Positions 34,742 through 46,304 of a DNA stretch of 64,000 nucleotides are shown here, one piece after another. The translations under genes and the position numbers were made by a program. Position 1 is the first letter of the stretch, and the number at the start of each line of letters is the position of its first letter. The notes below the pieces were generated by a model. The model was not told the DNA's origin, did no database searches, and was given only the letters and a program-made list of their open reading frames with translations. This stretch comes from Cryptomeria japonica. Its lineage: Eukaryota; Streptophyta; Pinopsida; Cupressales; Cupressaceae. The stretch lies in assembly GCF_030272615.1 (NCBI RefSeq), contig NC_081413.1:443137038-443201037 (forward strand). The letters run 5' to 3'.

Positions 34742-35899
34742 ATGGAAAATGTGATGAAGCAATTGGAAGGAGATCTTTTAGACTATGATGCAGAGAAATT
34801 GAAAAATATCAAACTAGAAGATGATTTAAGGGCAACTCAGGATATCATTCAGGCACTTCAAGAAAATTTTACTGTTGCAAGAAATAAGAGAAGAGAACTT
34901 TGTGAAAAATTTCAAAATGAGAATGATGAAAAGGAATCACTTAATGATATGATAAGCAAGTTGAAACAAGAGAACATGACAACAAAGAATGAGATGCAGG
35001 ATATGACTATGAGATTTTACAAAGAGATTGAGGATAGGAAGAAGAATGAAGAAGAATTGATCAGAAGACTAAGTGATGCAGCAAATAAGAACACAAGACT
35101 TAGCTATGAAAATGACATGTTGAAGACAAATCTGATGCATACTCAGAATGACTCAAATTAACTGATGAGAAAAAAAGAAGTCTTAGAAAGAGAACTAGAA
35201 ACTGCAAATCAACATAAAGAAAAATTCAAGAAAAGCTCAGAGGAACTTGGCACCTTGCTGAAGAATCAAAAACCTAAATGTGACACTTCTGGAATTGGCT
35301 TTGAAGTTGGTGAAAGCTCTGATACTATAAATACTCAGGATTACAGCAAACCGGTAAGACAACCTAATGATTATAAATTCAATAGAAAATGCTTTAACTA
35401 TAATAAGTATGGTCATAGAGCAAATGAATGTAGATCTAGAAATTATCAGAATATCAACACACCCACCAGCCAATGTTCTAAATGCAACAAAGTAGGTCAC
35501 AACTCTAAAAATTGTAGGATGACTATGACATGTTATGTTTGTGGAAGATTTGGACATTTATCTAATCAATGCAGAACACAAACTGGCATAGGTTATGGGA
35601 AAGCTATTCAGAAGAATAATGTAACTTGTTATGCATGTAAAAAGATTGGGCATATTGCTAAATTCTGTAGAAGTAAAGGAACACCAGTAGACAACAAAAG
35701 TTCTAGCTTGAAAGGTAAAGAAAAAGTTGAAGAGGTTAAGAAAGAATTCTCAAAACAATGGATTAGAAAAGCTGATGTAAATATTAGGAATACTCCTCCA
35801 CCAGTAGAACAAACCAATGCTTCACCGGCAGAACAGAGTGATGCTTCACTGGAAGGACAGAGCAACGCTCCACTAGTAGGAAGTTCTTCATCTAATTGA
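34742..35899 (+). pseudogene. A2 ORF1: coiled-coil and four-knuckle Gag-like protein, one stop
   Basis: 385 codons in one frame with a single premature TAA (35159-35161), where A1 has Glu. Residues ~1-180 form a coiled coil (IKLEDDLRATQDIIQALQEN). Four knuckles follow: CFNYNKYGHRANEC (second Cys replaced by Tyr, as in A1), CSKCNKVGHNSKNC, CYVCGRFGHLSNQC and CYACKKIGHIAKFC. The tail is Lys-rich and then Pro/Gln/Ser-rich. The likely role is RNA binding and packaging. Start chosen as the first ATG after the primer site. I see no capsid fold. Confidence 0.8.
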
Positions 35900-36054
35900 A
35901 GAAAATTTCTTTGAGGGTTTGGCAATCTATTGACACATGTGCTATTATTCCCTCGGTTAGAGATAAGAAGTTGGAAATTACTTATTACCGACAAACAATG
36001 TTAAGTGAATACTTAACCGAGATGCAATTAATGTGGTAGATGGTGAAAAGACAC

Positions 36055-36062
36055 TATAAAAT
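36055..36062 (+). promoter_or_regulatory. TATA box upstream of A2 ORF2
   Basis: cactataaaatcaag followed by gttttggctcc, 148 bp before the ORF2 ATG; same arrangement in A1. The inter-ORF segment 35900-36202 is otherwise noncoding. Confidence 0.55.
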
Positions 36063-36202
36063 CAAGGTTTTGGCTCCATTTCATTTCACTGAGATTTCAA
36101 ACCTACGAAGAGCGCGAAGTTTCTGAGCTAAGGCATTCTGAACAAGAAGCAAGAACACTCCAAGAAATCATCCATCCTAAAGGTAGTAAAAGGTATTTAA
36201 TC

Positions 36203-39200
36203 ATGGCAACCACCTCTACAATTGAATATATAGCAAACCCTACTATTGTTGAAGTGATAACAAGACCTAGGCCCGTATTTCAGTTAGTTCCCGAGGTAGC
36301 AAAGAAAGATGATACCTTAGGTGCTTTTTCTCAAATTCCTAAGGGAGTTGTTTATGCTAAAGACCCCAGAATGTACATCCACTACAACATTGAGGAACTA
36401 GGATATGAAGAGATTAAAACCATGTTTAAAACTATGATATGTGATAAAACCGACAATGTAAAAGATGAACACAAGACCATTGAGACCCTAGGATTTACAG
36501 AGATCCTTAGCATTCCTAAATTCCCCAAGGATGTGATTAGGATAGTCTTAAGCAAGGTACATGGTGAATTTTTCTAGTTAGATGTAGTCCACAAAATCAC
36601 TAAGGAAGCTATGAAAGTTGTCACAGGGTTACCGACCACTGGTAAAAGGCCAGATATAACCAAGAAGGTATCCAATGACCTAGTTACAAACCTAACTGGT
36701 GCAACATTCGACAAGAGGTCCCTAAGAGTTAATGATGTAACAGACATTAATGTGAGATTTATCAGCATGATATTAGGGTATAAAACTACTCATGCAAATA
36801 GACTCAATTCAGTTTCAAGTTTATGCATTAAGAGTGCTTATGATATGGTCACAGATAATGCAAAGATTGATATATGTGAGTGGTTAAAGGATGAATTAAT
36901 TTACAACCTTGGAAAGATTAAGAAGGACAAGAAAGGAACTTTCAGGTTTGGAAATCTGTTAGTATGTCTGATGCTACATATAGCAAAATAGGTTCCCAGT
37001 ATAGACTACAAAGAACTTGGATATGATATACTGGTAGGCAAACAGTTAATAGAACTATTCAATAACATGGGAGAAGACAAGGAAAACAATATTCATGACT
37101 TTTTTCAAGCTTTAAAGGCCAAAATGAAGAAAAGAATCAGGTTATCACAAAAGATTGTCGACAAATACAAAGATGAAATATGCTTTGTAATAAAGAAAGA
37201 TGAAATCTGGATGGAAGCAGTCATCCCTAGGACAATTTGGGTAACTGAGATGGGATATGAAATAGATGATCATATAATTGAAACATATGCTAAAGCACTT
37301 CTAGAAGCCCCCAGAGAACCTAAGGAAGAAGTATTTGGTAGTGCAGAAACTATTGAAAGCCAAATACAATCAAAGAAAATAGTGAAAAAGGTTGAGGCAG
37401 TTGTAAGGAAAGGTTCCAGACAAGCAAAAGCCATCAAAGAAGATGTGTTGAAGAAAACTAGTATAACAAAGGATGAGTTAACATCTCCACAACCTGAAAC
37501 TCACCTATCACCTGTAGGTACTTCTTCAAAGGGTGACATGCCTGTAACTTTCAAAAGAGTTGTAAGAAAAAGAAATCCCTCACCAGCAACCACACCCTCA
37601 CCCAGGAGGACAAGACAAAAACAACAAGAAATGAGATCTCCGGTAAGAAAGGCTACACCAAAGAAGAAGAAACTGACACCCAAAAAGAAGAAGAGGACAA
37701 ACAAAGACTTGGCCCCTCTTGATATACTGCTGAATGAAATTATAGAGGAAGGTAAATTGAAGAACATAGAGAAAATATATGACACCTTAACAGCTAATGA
37801 AAAAGAACAAGTTGAAAATAGTGTTATATTGCATATGGATATGTATAAGAAGTTTTTGATGGAAGTAGTCAATGAAATTCTAGATGAACTATTTAAAAGA
37901 CTAGAAGCAAGAATACAAGCAGTAATAGAACTAGATAAAAAAATAAAGATTGAAAAGCTAATTATTGTATATCTGATAAACTTACCCAAAGAAATTGATG
38001 ACCTAATTGCTCAAGCCAACCAGCCAGTATTTTCTACTACACACTGGCACATTGCTTTAATGGTTGGAAGAATTAATGAGGTGACTGAGGAGATAGAAAA
38101 TGGATGGGATATATTCCTAGTTGAGAAAGAAAAACAAGAAGAGTACAGGAACCCCAAACCCATAAAAGTTTATCAAAAAGATAGAGACAAGGGTAAAGGT
38201 AAAGTTGGTGGACCACCTAGTATCAAGGTTAGAGACAACTTACCCCCACCTTCTCTAATTACTCCACCGATAAAAATAATAGCTACAGAAGATCAACCGG
38301 CAGCTGAGAGTATGGATGTAAAGGATGATAATCCTAATCCTGAAGTATTATATACTATGGATGTTGAGACTCAAAAGATCAACATTGTGGTAGACAAAGA
38401 TACAATTGATAAGACTGATATGGCTAGTGAGCCTCCGGTAGCTGAGGAAAATAATAACACATAGGAGAAACTCGTAGAAGACAAAGAGAAAAAGGTAGAG
38501 ACTCAGACTCAAACTGAGGCAATACAACAAACAGAGAAACAAATAGAGGAAAAGGCTCCAAAACTAGAACAATAGCAACCGAAATAGGTACATAAAGAAA
38601 CAGTACCACCGACAACTAGTGAAGTAGAAAAACCATTGCTTAAAGAAATGCAGACACAAACAGACCTACCAAAGGTCAATACAAGCTTGGTTACTTCCAC
38701 CGGTACTCAGATTGTTGATTCATCATCAGGCTACAAATCAACTAATGTGACTAAGGTACTATTAGATTCAATCAAGAAGATAACCTACTACAACTCACAA
38801 GCTTACAAGGCAATTGATGATACCATACCAATTTTGAAGGTAATTGCTCCTAACTGTAATATAGACAATAAAGATTCTTTAGGAAAACTTGATACACTAT
38901 GTAAATATATCACAAAAAACATTGAGAAAATAAAGGAAGAGTCATTGAAGGATAAAGTAGAAGTTGACAAACAGAAATTCTTTGATGAGCAAATAAAAAA
39001 GTGTAACAGAGATTTTGACACACTTCTACCGAAATTATGTAATTTATTGAAAGAGTACCAAAATATGTACAAAGATACCTATAAAACAAACTTTTTGACT
39101 GTAGATATAGACAAGGAGATGAGCAAGGTACAGGATGAGATCAATAAACTTGCAGATAGTTTTGTCAACTCACCTGATAGACTATCAGTTTTTGAGGAAA

Positions 39201-39502
39201 AGATAACAAATTTTGAAGAAGAATTACTTAAATTGGAAAGAGAGAAAGAAAGAATAGTGAATAAGGCAAAGCATTTGAGATCAAAACTAAGTCCAAGATT
39301 GGACTATCTAGCATCACTACGGAAGGAAGTATCTGAGGCACTAATACAGGGAAAGAAAACACTGGAAGAGCATTTGCAGCATCTCACCGATACAATGAAG
39401 AGAACAGAGACAACAATAAAGGATAGCAAAAGGTTTATGGATAGTATAAACTTGATTTTGGGAGATCTTTTTCAAATTGTAACCACCCAGTTACAAGGTT
39501 GA
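36203..39502 (+). pseudogene. A2 ORF2: 1100-codon accessory protein of unknown function
   Basis: One continuous frame of 1100 codons with no frameshift, broken only by five TAG codons (36575, 36989, 38462, 38573, 38585). A1 has Trp and Gln at the first two. Regions: an N-terminal ~390-residue domain (FPKDVIRIVLSKVHGEFF; HKITKEAMKVVTGLPTTG; TFRFGNLLVCLMLHIAK), a Lys/Arg/Pro basic segment (37540-37700), a helical domain to about 38130, a linker with KGKGKVGGPP, an acidic Gln/Glu stretch, and a C-terminal coiled-coil third from 38700. Length and collinearity with A1 argue for past selection. No enzyme motif, signal peptide or membrane segment is visible. It may belong to the poorly characterised putative plant transposon proteins; that is a guess. 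Confidence 0.78.
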
Positions 39503-39703
39503 AACTACAAACTCTACTGACATCTTGACAACCTTTGCCATTGATACCAAAGGGAGAGTAATGGGATGAGAAAATTCAAATCACAAGAATCATATGCTTA
39601 GGGGGAGCTCACACATTTTTCGTAAAATTTTTGGACTTCACATTTTTGGATACATCTTTTGAAATTTCTCATGAGCGCTGCCATCAATGCCAAAGGGGGA
39701 GAT

Positions 39704-40490
39704 TGTTGGCATATGCACACTCCAATGAGACATTGTATGTGATTGAAGGTTTTGTCATTGATGGAAACCTTGCAATCCTATGGCACTGGCAAAGGCATTA
39801 TATCGGTATCAGCAGATCACACTCTACACTGGCACTCAGGACACCGGCACCGACACAGAAGAAAGGAAGTATACCGCCACAGAGGCCGATAGGATTTTGT
39901 TATATTATATTTTGTTTATTATTGAAAACTTTGTAAGCTGACTTGGCAAATTATAAAATGACTCTTATATATAAAAGAGATCATTGTAGACATTTGATAT
40001 AGGAGAAGTAAGCATTAAGGGAAAATATTGGCCAGACCTATTATGCAAAATATAGGTTAAGGGGTTTATGTAAGCAGCAACCAGTATTGGATCAGGCATT
40101 GAAGATGCTATTGTAAAGTAGTACAAGATATTGGATTTGTATAATCCTCATTGTAAGTCAGTGAGACTTCCCATTGAGCAGTGAGCTCTAGGCAGTTGGC
40201 CTTCCTACATGTGCAGGCCCCTATTGTAAGTAATATTCTCTTATTGGCTAGTGAGTGAATATTGTGTGTCACAAAGCCCACCGAGGTTTTTCCCACATCG
40301 GGTTTCCTCGTTAAAACCTTGTGTTATGGTGTGCTTTTCATATGGATGTTCTTGATTCTATTTATTGCATTATTTCTTGCATACTGGTACACTGTTATAT
40401 TATGTTTTGCATGTTTTAAGTCAAGAAATTCTATATACCAGTTAGAGACTGACTCACCCCCCCCTCCAAGTATCTGTGGGATTCCTAACA
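39704..40490 (+). repeat. A2 3' LTR
   Basis: 787 bp, same ends as the 5' LTR, with scattered substitutions and a shorter C run (8 bases, 40457-40464). The divergence between the two LTRs dates the insertion. Confidence 0.92.
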
Positions 40491-40495
40491 ATTTG

Positions 40496-43028
40496 AATAT
40501 CCCAATTATATTATCTTGTTCAAAGTACATATATTAAGACCAGCTCCTCCATCTATCAGGACTCATTTTATTTGATATTTGTGTAGGAAGGCTTCAATGT
40601 GTAAAGGTACATTATGTGGTTGTCTTATAGAGGTGTCATTAGCTTCAGTGAATGTGAGTGAATGTGGAATGGAAAGGTATCCCACCATGGCTTCAAAATG
40701 GTCCACATTTAGATCAGTGGAGATGGAAGTGTCTCTCAAAGTATTGTCAAGAATAGCTTTATGTGCGGGGGATATGCATAAAAGCTCAAGGATGGACATA
40801 AGCGTGGGCTTCCTTCCTAACTATTCTACCAGATCATACTCAAGTTTGGTTGATGAGGAAGTGGTGGTTTTAGCTGGAGCACCTTGAAAAGTGACCTTAC
40901 CTCGACGAGTTGTGACATTACATTCAGAGGTAGACTCAAAAGAAGGTCCAATGCCTTTTATGACAACTTTGGGTCTTTGGGTAGAATTTTCAAGCATTTT
41001 GTCCTTTATGATAATGGTAGAGACATAATTGTCCATTGAAATGTGATTAACAGTTGAATCATAGTTATAGGATGCTCTGGTATAGTTGGTCTACTCATCT
41101 GTGGCTTTGGATTTTCCCTTGTCATGTTTAGGGAATGGTTCCTTAAACATCTCATGTTCTTGATTGGATGAATGTCCTTCGATCTCAATGTCACCTCTAT
41201 CAATAAGGTCATGTATAATGTTCTTCAAGCAATGGAAATTTCCTATTTTATGTCACTTTCTCTTGTGATATTCACAATACTCATCATCATTCCACCAATT
41301 CAGTTTGACCTTTGGATCATATGGAGGATTGTTTGGAATTGTTATTATCTTGTTTTCCACTAGCTTCCTGAAAGCTGATTCAAGTGGTTCTCCTAATGGG
41401 GTGTATTTCCTTTGTGGTTTGGAAGTTGTTTGAGTATTTACTTGGTTATTTGTAGAACTTGATCCAGAAAGAATGATTTTGGGTCTCACTGTGTTAGCAT
41501 CAACAACACCATCATTTACTATGTTATTGTTCTTGTTCCAAAATCGTGGCTTGTCTTTTCCTTTAAAGTCCTCTTTGTTTTCTTTGAATATCTTAATGAC
41601 TCCATGCTCAATTAAAACCTTCTCAATCACTAAGCCTTTCTCAATGACATCCTTGAAATCGGACAAACAAGATTTTCTCAAGTCATAACCAATGTCTTTG
41701 TTGACATTCTATGTAAACATCTCTACCATTTGTTTTTGTTGAATTTCACAAGAGCATCTACTGGCTAAATTCCTCCATCTTTGTAAGAATGATGAAAATG
41801 ACTCTCCCTCCTTTTTATTGGTGTTGCACAAAGTGGTAACTGATATATCTATCTCTATGTTATATGAGAAATGTTGTATGAAAGCTTTTGCTAGATCACC
41901 CAATGACTTAATTCCAAGTGGAAGTTGGCAGAACCATTCCACAGGTTGATCACCCAAGCTTTGTGGGAACAATCTCATCAAGTATGTTTCTTCTACTGAT
42001 ACCTCAATGTAAGCTGTGAAAAACTATCTTGTATGTGCGTTAGGGTCTCCTTTGCCTCTATACTTATCAAACTTTGGTGTCACAAAATGTGTAGGAAAAT
42101 GAGGCATTGGAATGCTTTTGTCAAATGGATAGGGACTTATGTCTCTCATTGTGTAAGCTAGATTTGGTGTATTTATGTCCTCCATCTTCTTTTGCAAGTC
42201 CTTTATTTGTTGTTCCAAATTGTTCTTAGGTGGAGACCGACTTCTTGGACCATATCCCATGCCTGAGTCACCGGGTGGAGGAAGAGGATACTACATATAT
42301 GGATGGTATTGATCATAAACATGTTCATAAGGAGGGGGTATATAATGATATTGTGTATGAGAACCACCTGGTATAGAGTCATAATGAGGAATGGAATATC
42401 TACTTTGTCCATGTATATCATATTCTACAGGCATGTCATGAGTTTTCTCTTGTGTGTTGCCCCCAAATTTGACAGGGGGTTTTCTTGTGTCCAAATTTTG
42501 AGCATGCCTCTGGATATCCAATTGTTTTGGAGGTTGGTCCTTAGCATTGGTATGCAATTGAGTGTATTTATTTGCATAAGACTTCCATAATGGTCTATGT
42601 AGGCGGAGTTGTTCATGAGATGCTCTTTCATGAGTATCATAAGCTTGACCATGTGTATTTGGGACCTCAAGTTTTTGAAACAAAGATGATGGTGACTCAG
42701 GCACAAAACATGGTCATCTAGTACCCCCACTATTAGGTCTTCTTTGATCCATGTTGAGTTGAGTTTCTTGCATAGGTCATTTTTCTACTATTTGAGACAT
42801 GTCAAAATAATGAGGTATCTTAGCTCCACTTTGCGCCATCACTTGTAGGAAATATTGCCTATCTCTTCTCATGATTTCCTCAAGCAATCTATTTAAATGG
42901 GGATCCATAATAGAGTCTTCCACTTCTGCTGAATGCATTGAAATATTGTCCATATTGTCATTGTGTGTATCATTGTTGTTTGTGTTATCCATGTTCTCAA
43001 CATTGTGAATGTTTCTATAGGTGTCCAT
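40496..43028 (-). pseudogene. N1 Gag and N-terminal protease
   Basis: Gag starts MDTYRNIHNVEN at 43028. Features: an Asn/Asp/His-rich N-terminus, a Pro/His/Tyr-rich section, the capsid block TYLMRLFPQSLGDQPVEWF (41900-41980), a decayed knuckle CEYHKRK near 41250, a linker, and the protease active site LIDGGAGLNIC at about 40530-40560, where A2 cuts the gene. Several stops and frame changes. Sequence is related to T1/T2 Gag but clearly distinct. Confidence 0.8.
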
Positions 43029-45402
43029 GTAAAGTAATGTGGTATGATCAGAAATGAAGAAGATATCATTGTCATACTAATAGGCACTCATGTTTGCAGA
43101 CTCCTGAGCCTCTTTAGCTTCCCTCCTAGACTTTTGGGAATGGGTTTCAACCATGAACTAGGTCTTGACCAAGATGTGTGAGACTAGATGAAAATGGAAA
43201 GAGTATGGAAGACCAAGAGTTGGATGGAATATAAATGAATCTGAGGTGTACTTGCAATGTCCAAAATGTAAGACCAAGTATGTATGTAGTAGAGTAGGAG
43301 TGGCTTCCAAACAAATGATAATTGCTCTTGATGAGGTAAGTTAACCTTGACTCTAAGTAAGACCAAATGAGACCCAAAGGCGATAGACCTTGATGAGGGA
43401 CCACTTAGCAAAATGTTGTTGTATGTAGTGCATTGACAAAGCAAGATGAGGACAAGCAAGTAACCTTTTGACTCAAGTTTAGATAAATGTGAATGTAATG
43501 CAAGGTGTAAGGCAATGATGGACTTTGTGAGACCCAAAAATAGGTTGAATGCTAGATGAAAACCCAAAGAAATAACCTAGGAAGCTCAATAAGTCTGAAA
43601 TTGACTGCTCTTGTTTGCTGGACTGTAAAGTTTTTCAATGCTGAACACAGATGTGCCTGCATACTTCACTGACGTGGTTAAATGACATAGACATGCTTTA
43701 ACATTGCACAAACATGTTTCTGAGATTTTGTGAATGTAGTTTTTCTTATCAGAACACAGACATGTTTTTGTCCTACACAGACGTGGTTAAAGACACAGAC
43801 ATTTTTTAACACTACACAGACACATTTCAAAAACTTGAGTGCAATTTTTCCAATGTATAAAGTTATTTTTGTGACCAAATCTGAATTTTTGACTATTGTT
43901 CCATGACAAGAGGACACAATGTTGATGAGGACTCAATGTTTGTAGGTGTTTGGACTCAAAGTGACTCAAAGAAAAGTGTGTTATTTGATGTTAAAAAAAA
44001 TTCGCATAGACTTGAAGACACAAAAGACACAATTTTTTGATGTTTGGTCTTGAATGTTTGAATGTTTAAAAGAAGACAAGCACAATTCTTATGGTTGGCC
44101 AGGACAATAGTTGTTGATCCCACATGGGGTTTCCCCCAAGGCTATGCTATTCAAAGCAGATACTTAGATGGTTGACCCCACTAGCTCCACACTTGACACT
44201 CACTTCTCTAGGGCAGCCCAACACCAGTCCCCATAAAAACTTCCCATTGTGAACTTTGTATCTCTACTAAGAACTGTATGTGTGTGTGTTGCTCTAGAGG
44301 TCTGACCTCTTGGCTTAACAAATAGAAGGGTTTTGGCTTTCTAAGATAAAAAAGGTGCTAGTAAGGGCATTAGCTCGTCTGGCCATACATGTGGCACTTT
44401 CAGCTCTATAAATACATAAGGCTCCCAACTGGTAGGGGTTATGCCCTACAACTGATCAAATACATTTCATCAAATGGGTTTATGGGGAGACATAGTGTCG
44501 GTATGAACTAATCAACACACGTTACTCATAGCTTTCACCATGGATACATTTATTTATAGTGGTTCGGAAGAGGTGGGTTTTCCTTGCTACCACTTGGATC
44601 ATTCTCTCCTCACTAGTAGTCCTAATGACCACACGGGGAGATAGGCCCTCTAGAAATTAAACAAAAAGAGCCTATTGCCCAAGACACAAAAGACATTGGT
44701 TCAATTTTAGTGCACCAATTGAAGTGTTTGGTAATCTATGAAAACAAGGCACATAATTAAGATAAAAAACCCTTGCCAAAATTCTACAAAAAAGATTTGT
44801 TAGTAGTTTTGCAATAATACCCCTCCTGCAAGCACACAAGTTAGGTAAATTTTAGATCCTAAAGACTTTGTGAAAAAGGGGGCCTTTGATAAGATGTGTT
44901 GCTTCAAGGACAAGTTGCACCAATTTGTTAGCTAAATCACAAGATGTTAGCCCGAATAAACTAGATCTCAAATCAAAATGATGAAATAAAGTCCTAAAAG
45001 ATGGAACAAAACTAAAAACTGCAAAATAAAAAAAAACAGACACGATTGGATCTCACGCAGATGCGGTTAGAGGACACAGACATGATTTCAACCCTCACAG
45101 ACGTGTTTCGGGAACATAAACATGGATTTGGAACACATACATGGTTAAATGATGCACATATGCGTTTCGAGAACACAGATGCAAATATGCAACTTGAAAA
45201 TTTGTAAAATGATGTCGAAGACACAGACGTGATTCCAAGGGTCATAAATGCAGTAGATAAGAAAAAAAGCGGTTTTGGTATGCACAGACGCGAAAATATC
45301 AAAATATTGTCGGAAACGTCAGATCTCTAACTTCAAAAGAATAAAATCTGTAACCAAGATGTTAAGTGTAAAAGGACAAGAGTCCCACCAAACATGCCAA
45401 AA
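43029..45402 (-). other. N1 leader, noncoding, with cacagacgtg motif arrays
   Basis: 2.4-kb leader. On the plus strand, words like cacagacgtgg, cacagacatg and cacagacgcg occur repeatedly at 43640-43830 and 45040-45300 (CACGTCTGTG in the N1 sense RNA). A plus-strand ctctataaatac at 44404 is an unproven TATA-like sequence. No gene seen. Confidence 0.65.
45384..45399 (-). other. N1 primer-binding site (degenerate)
   Basis: The minus strand reads TGGCATGTTTGGTGGG just after the LTR. The leading TGG and position fit a primer site; I cannot name the tRNA. Confidence 0.5.
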
Positions 45403-46019
45403 TATTTATGGTAAAAATGGAAACAATGATATTGAAAGAGTGAATAGATTCAACCACAAAACCCTAGCCTAACAACAACAAAGATCCACCATAACATACG
45501 AAGATTACCTAAGATAATGCAAATCAACAAAATCATAAAGATTATACCATCACATGTCCAATAGGGTTAAACTCTCCATTCTTCCTATCTTCATTGATCT
45601 TGCTTGATATATTTGCTCTCAGATTTTATGTTTGCACAAGAGCTCAACAAAGAACGAAAATGTGGTTGCAAGTAGGCTTGATTGCATATGAAAGTTTGAA
45701 TGCTAGTCTAGAAGGATTGATCGTGAAGGAAGTATCTCCTTATATAGAAGACACTATAAGAAATAGAGGGATAAGGTTGAGAGGTGTAAAAGATAAATGG
45801 TCGACTAGGATTAGAGGGTAGGTAGAGGAAATAAGAAAATAATGAGAGGGTAGGTAGTGTAGGAATTAAGAGATGAATGACATGTGTCATAGGTAGAAAA
45901 GGCTAATGAATTAATTAAATAAATAAAGATTCATTTAATTAATAGAGGAATTAGGATAAAATAATTAAATAAATAAAAGATATTTATTTAATTAGACAGG
46001 ACAATTTTAGGTGTCTAGA
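45403..46019 (-). repeat. N1 5' LTR
   Basis: 617 bp; both termini have decayed (TG to TA on the left, ctaca to ctaga on the right). A TATA sequence is near 45740 (minus strand ctatataagg). Confidence 0.85.
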
Positions 46020-46024
46020 ATTAG

Positions 46025-46283
46025 CATTAGTACCATCAAAATCCAATCAAAAAAACCCTAAAATTGTAGTATGTTTTAATACCAAAAACTAGAATACCAT
46101 ATGAGTATTCTCACCCAGTCGTACAATAATTTGCGATGGACTGTACGAGACCTGCATATTGTCATTCAGGCCTCTATGAAAACTCGTACAAGTTTTTGTA
46201 GTAACTGTACGGAAAAAATCCGAAAAACAATTCTAAAAAATATAAGTAAGCTCATTTGTAAAGCCGAAAGATGAAGTCTTCTT
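46025..46283 (-). other. T1 leader, LTR-proximal part
   Basis: Short remaining part of the T1 leader between N1 and the T1 primer site. Carries TCGTACGA-type words (46095-46220). Confidence 0.7.
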
Positions 46284-46300
46284 CCCCATGGTGGGCACCA
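46284..46300 (-). other. T1 primer-binding site
   Basis: The minus strand reads TGGTGCCCACCATGGGG, 4 nt after the LTR. T2 has TGGCGCTCACTGTGGGG, so both derive from a TGGCGCCCACCGTGGGG-like site common in plant gypsy elements. Confidence 0.8.
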
Positions 46301-46304
46301 AAAA

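Larger units (their letters stand above)
33868..40490 (+). mobile_element. A2: complete two-ORF LTR element without pol
   Basis: Both LTRs (33868-34670, 39704-40490), tRNA-Met primer site, ORF1, inter-ORF TATA, ORF2, polypurine tract (caaagggggagat, 39691-39703), and a perfect 5-bp target duplication atttg (33863-33867, 40491-40495). It interrupts the N1 protease gene. Same family as A1; no pol domains, so non-autonomous. Confidence 0.93.
28851..46019 (-). mobile_element. N1: non-autonomous Tat-like element, minus strand, host to A2
   Basis: 5' LTR 45403-46019, primer site, 2.4-kb leader, gag-protease (43028 down, split by A2), a linker ORF, only the C-terminal end of integrase, an antisense PMD gene, polypurine tract (minus strand tcaaagaggggcaaaa) and 3' LTR 28851-29541. 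RT, both RNase H domains and the integrase core are absent. Flanking 5-mers are attac (28846-28850) and attag (46020-46024). About 10.5 kb without A2. Confidence 0.87.

Noticed and set aside
44280-44300. Short GT run as a microsatellite of interest
   Set aside because: Too short (tgtgtgtgtgtt) and without further context.
43678-45302. Minus-strand Cys/Val/His-rich ORFs in the N1 leader
   Set aside because: The residues come from the cacagacgtg motif array; low complexity and no homology.
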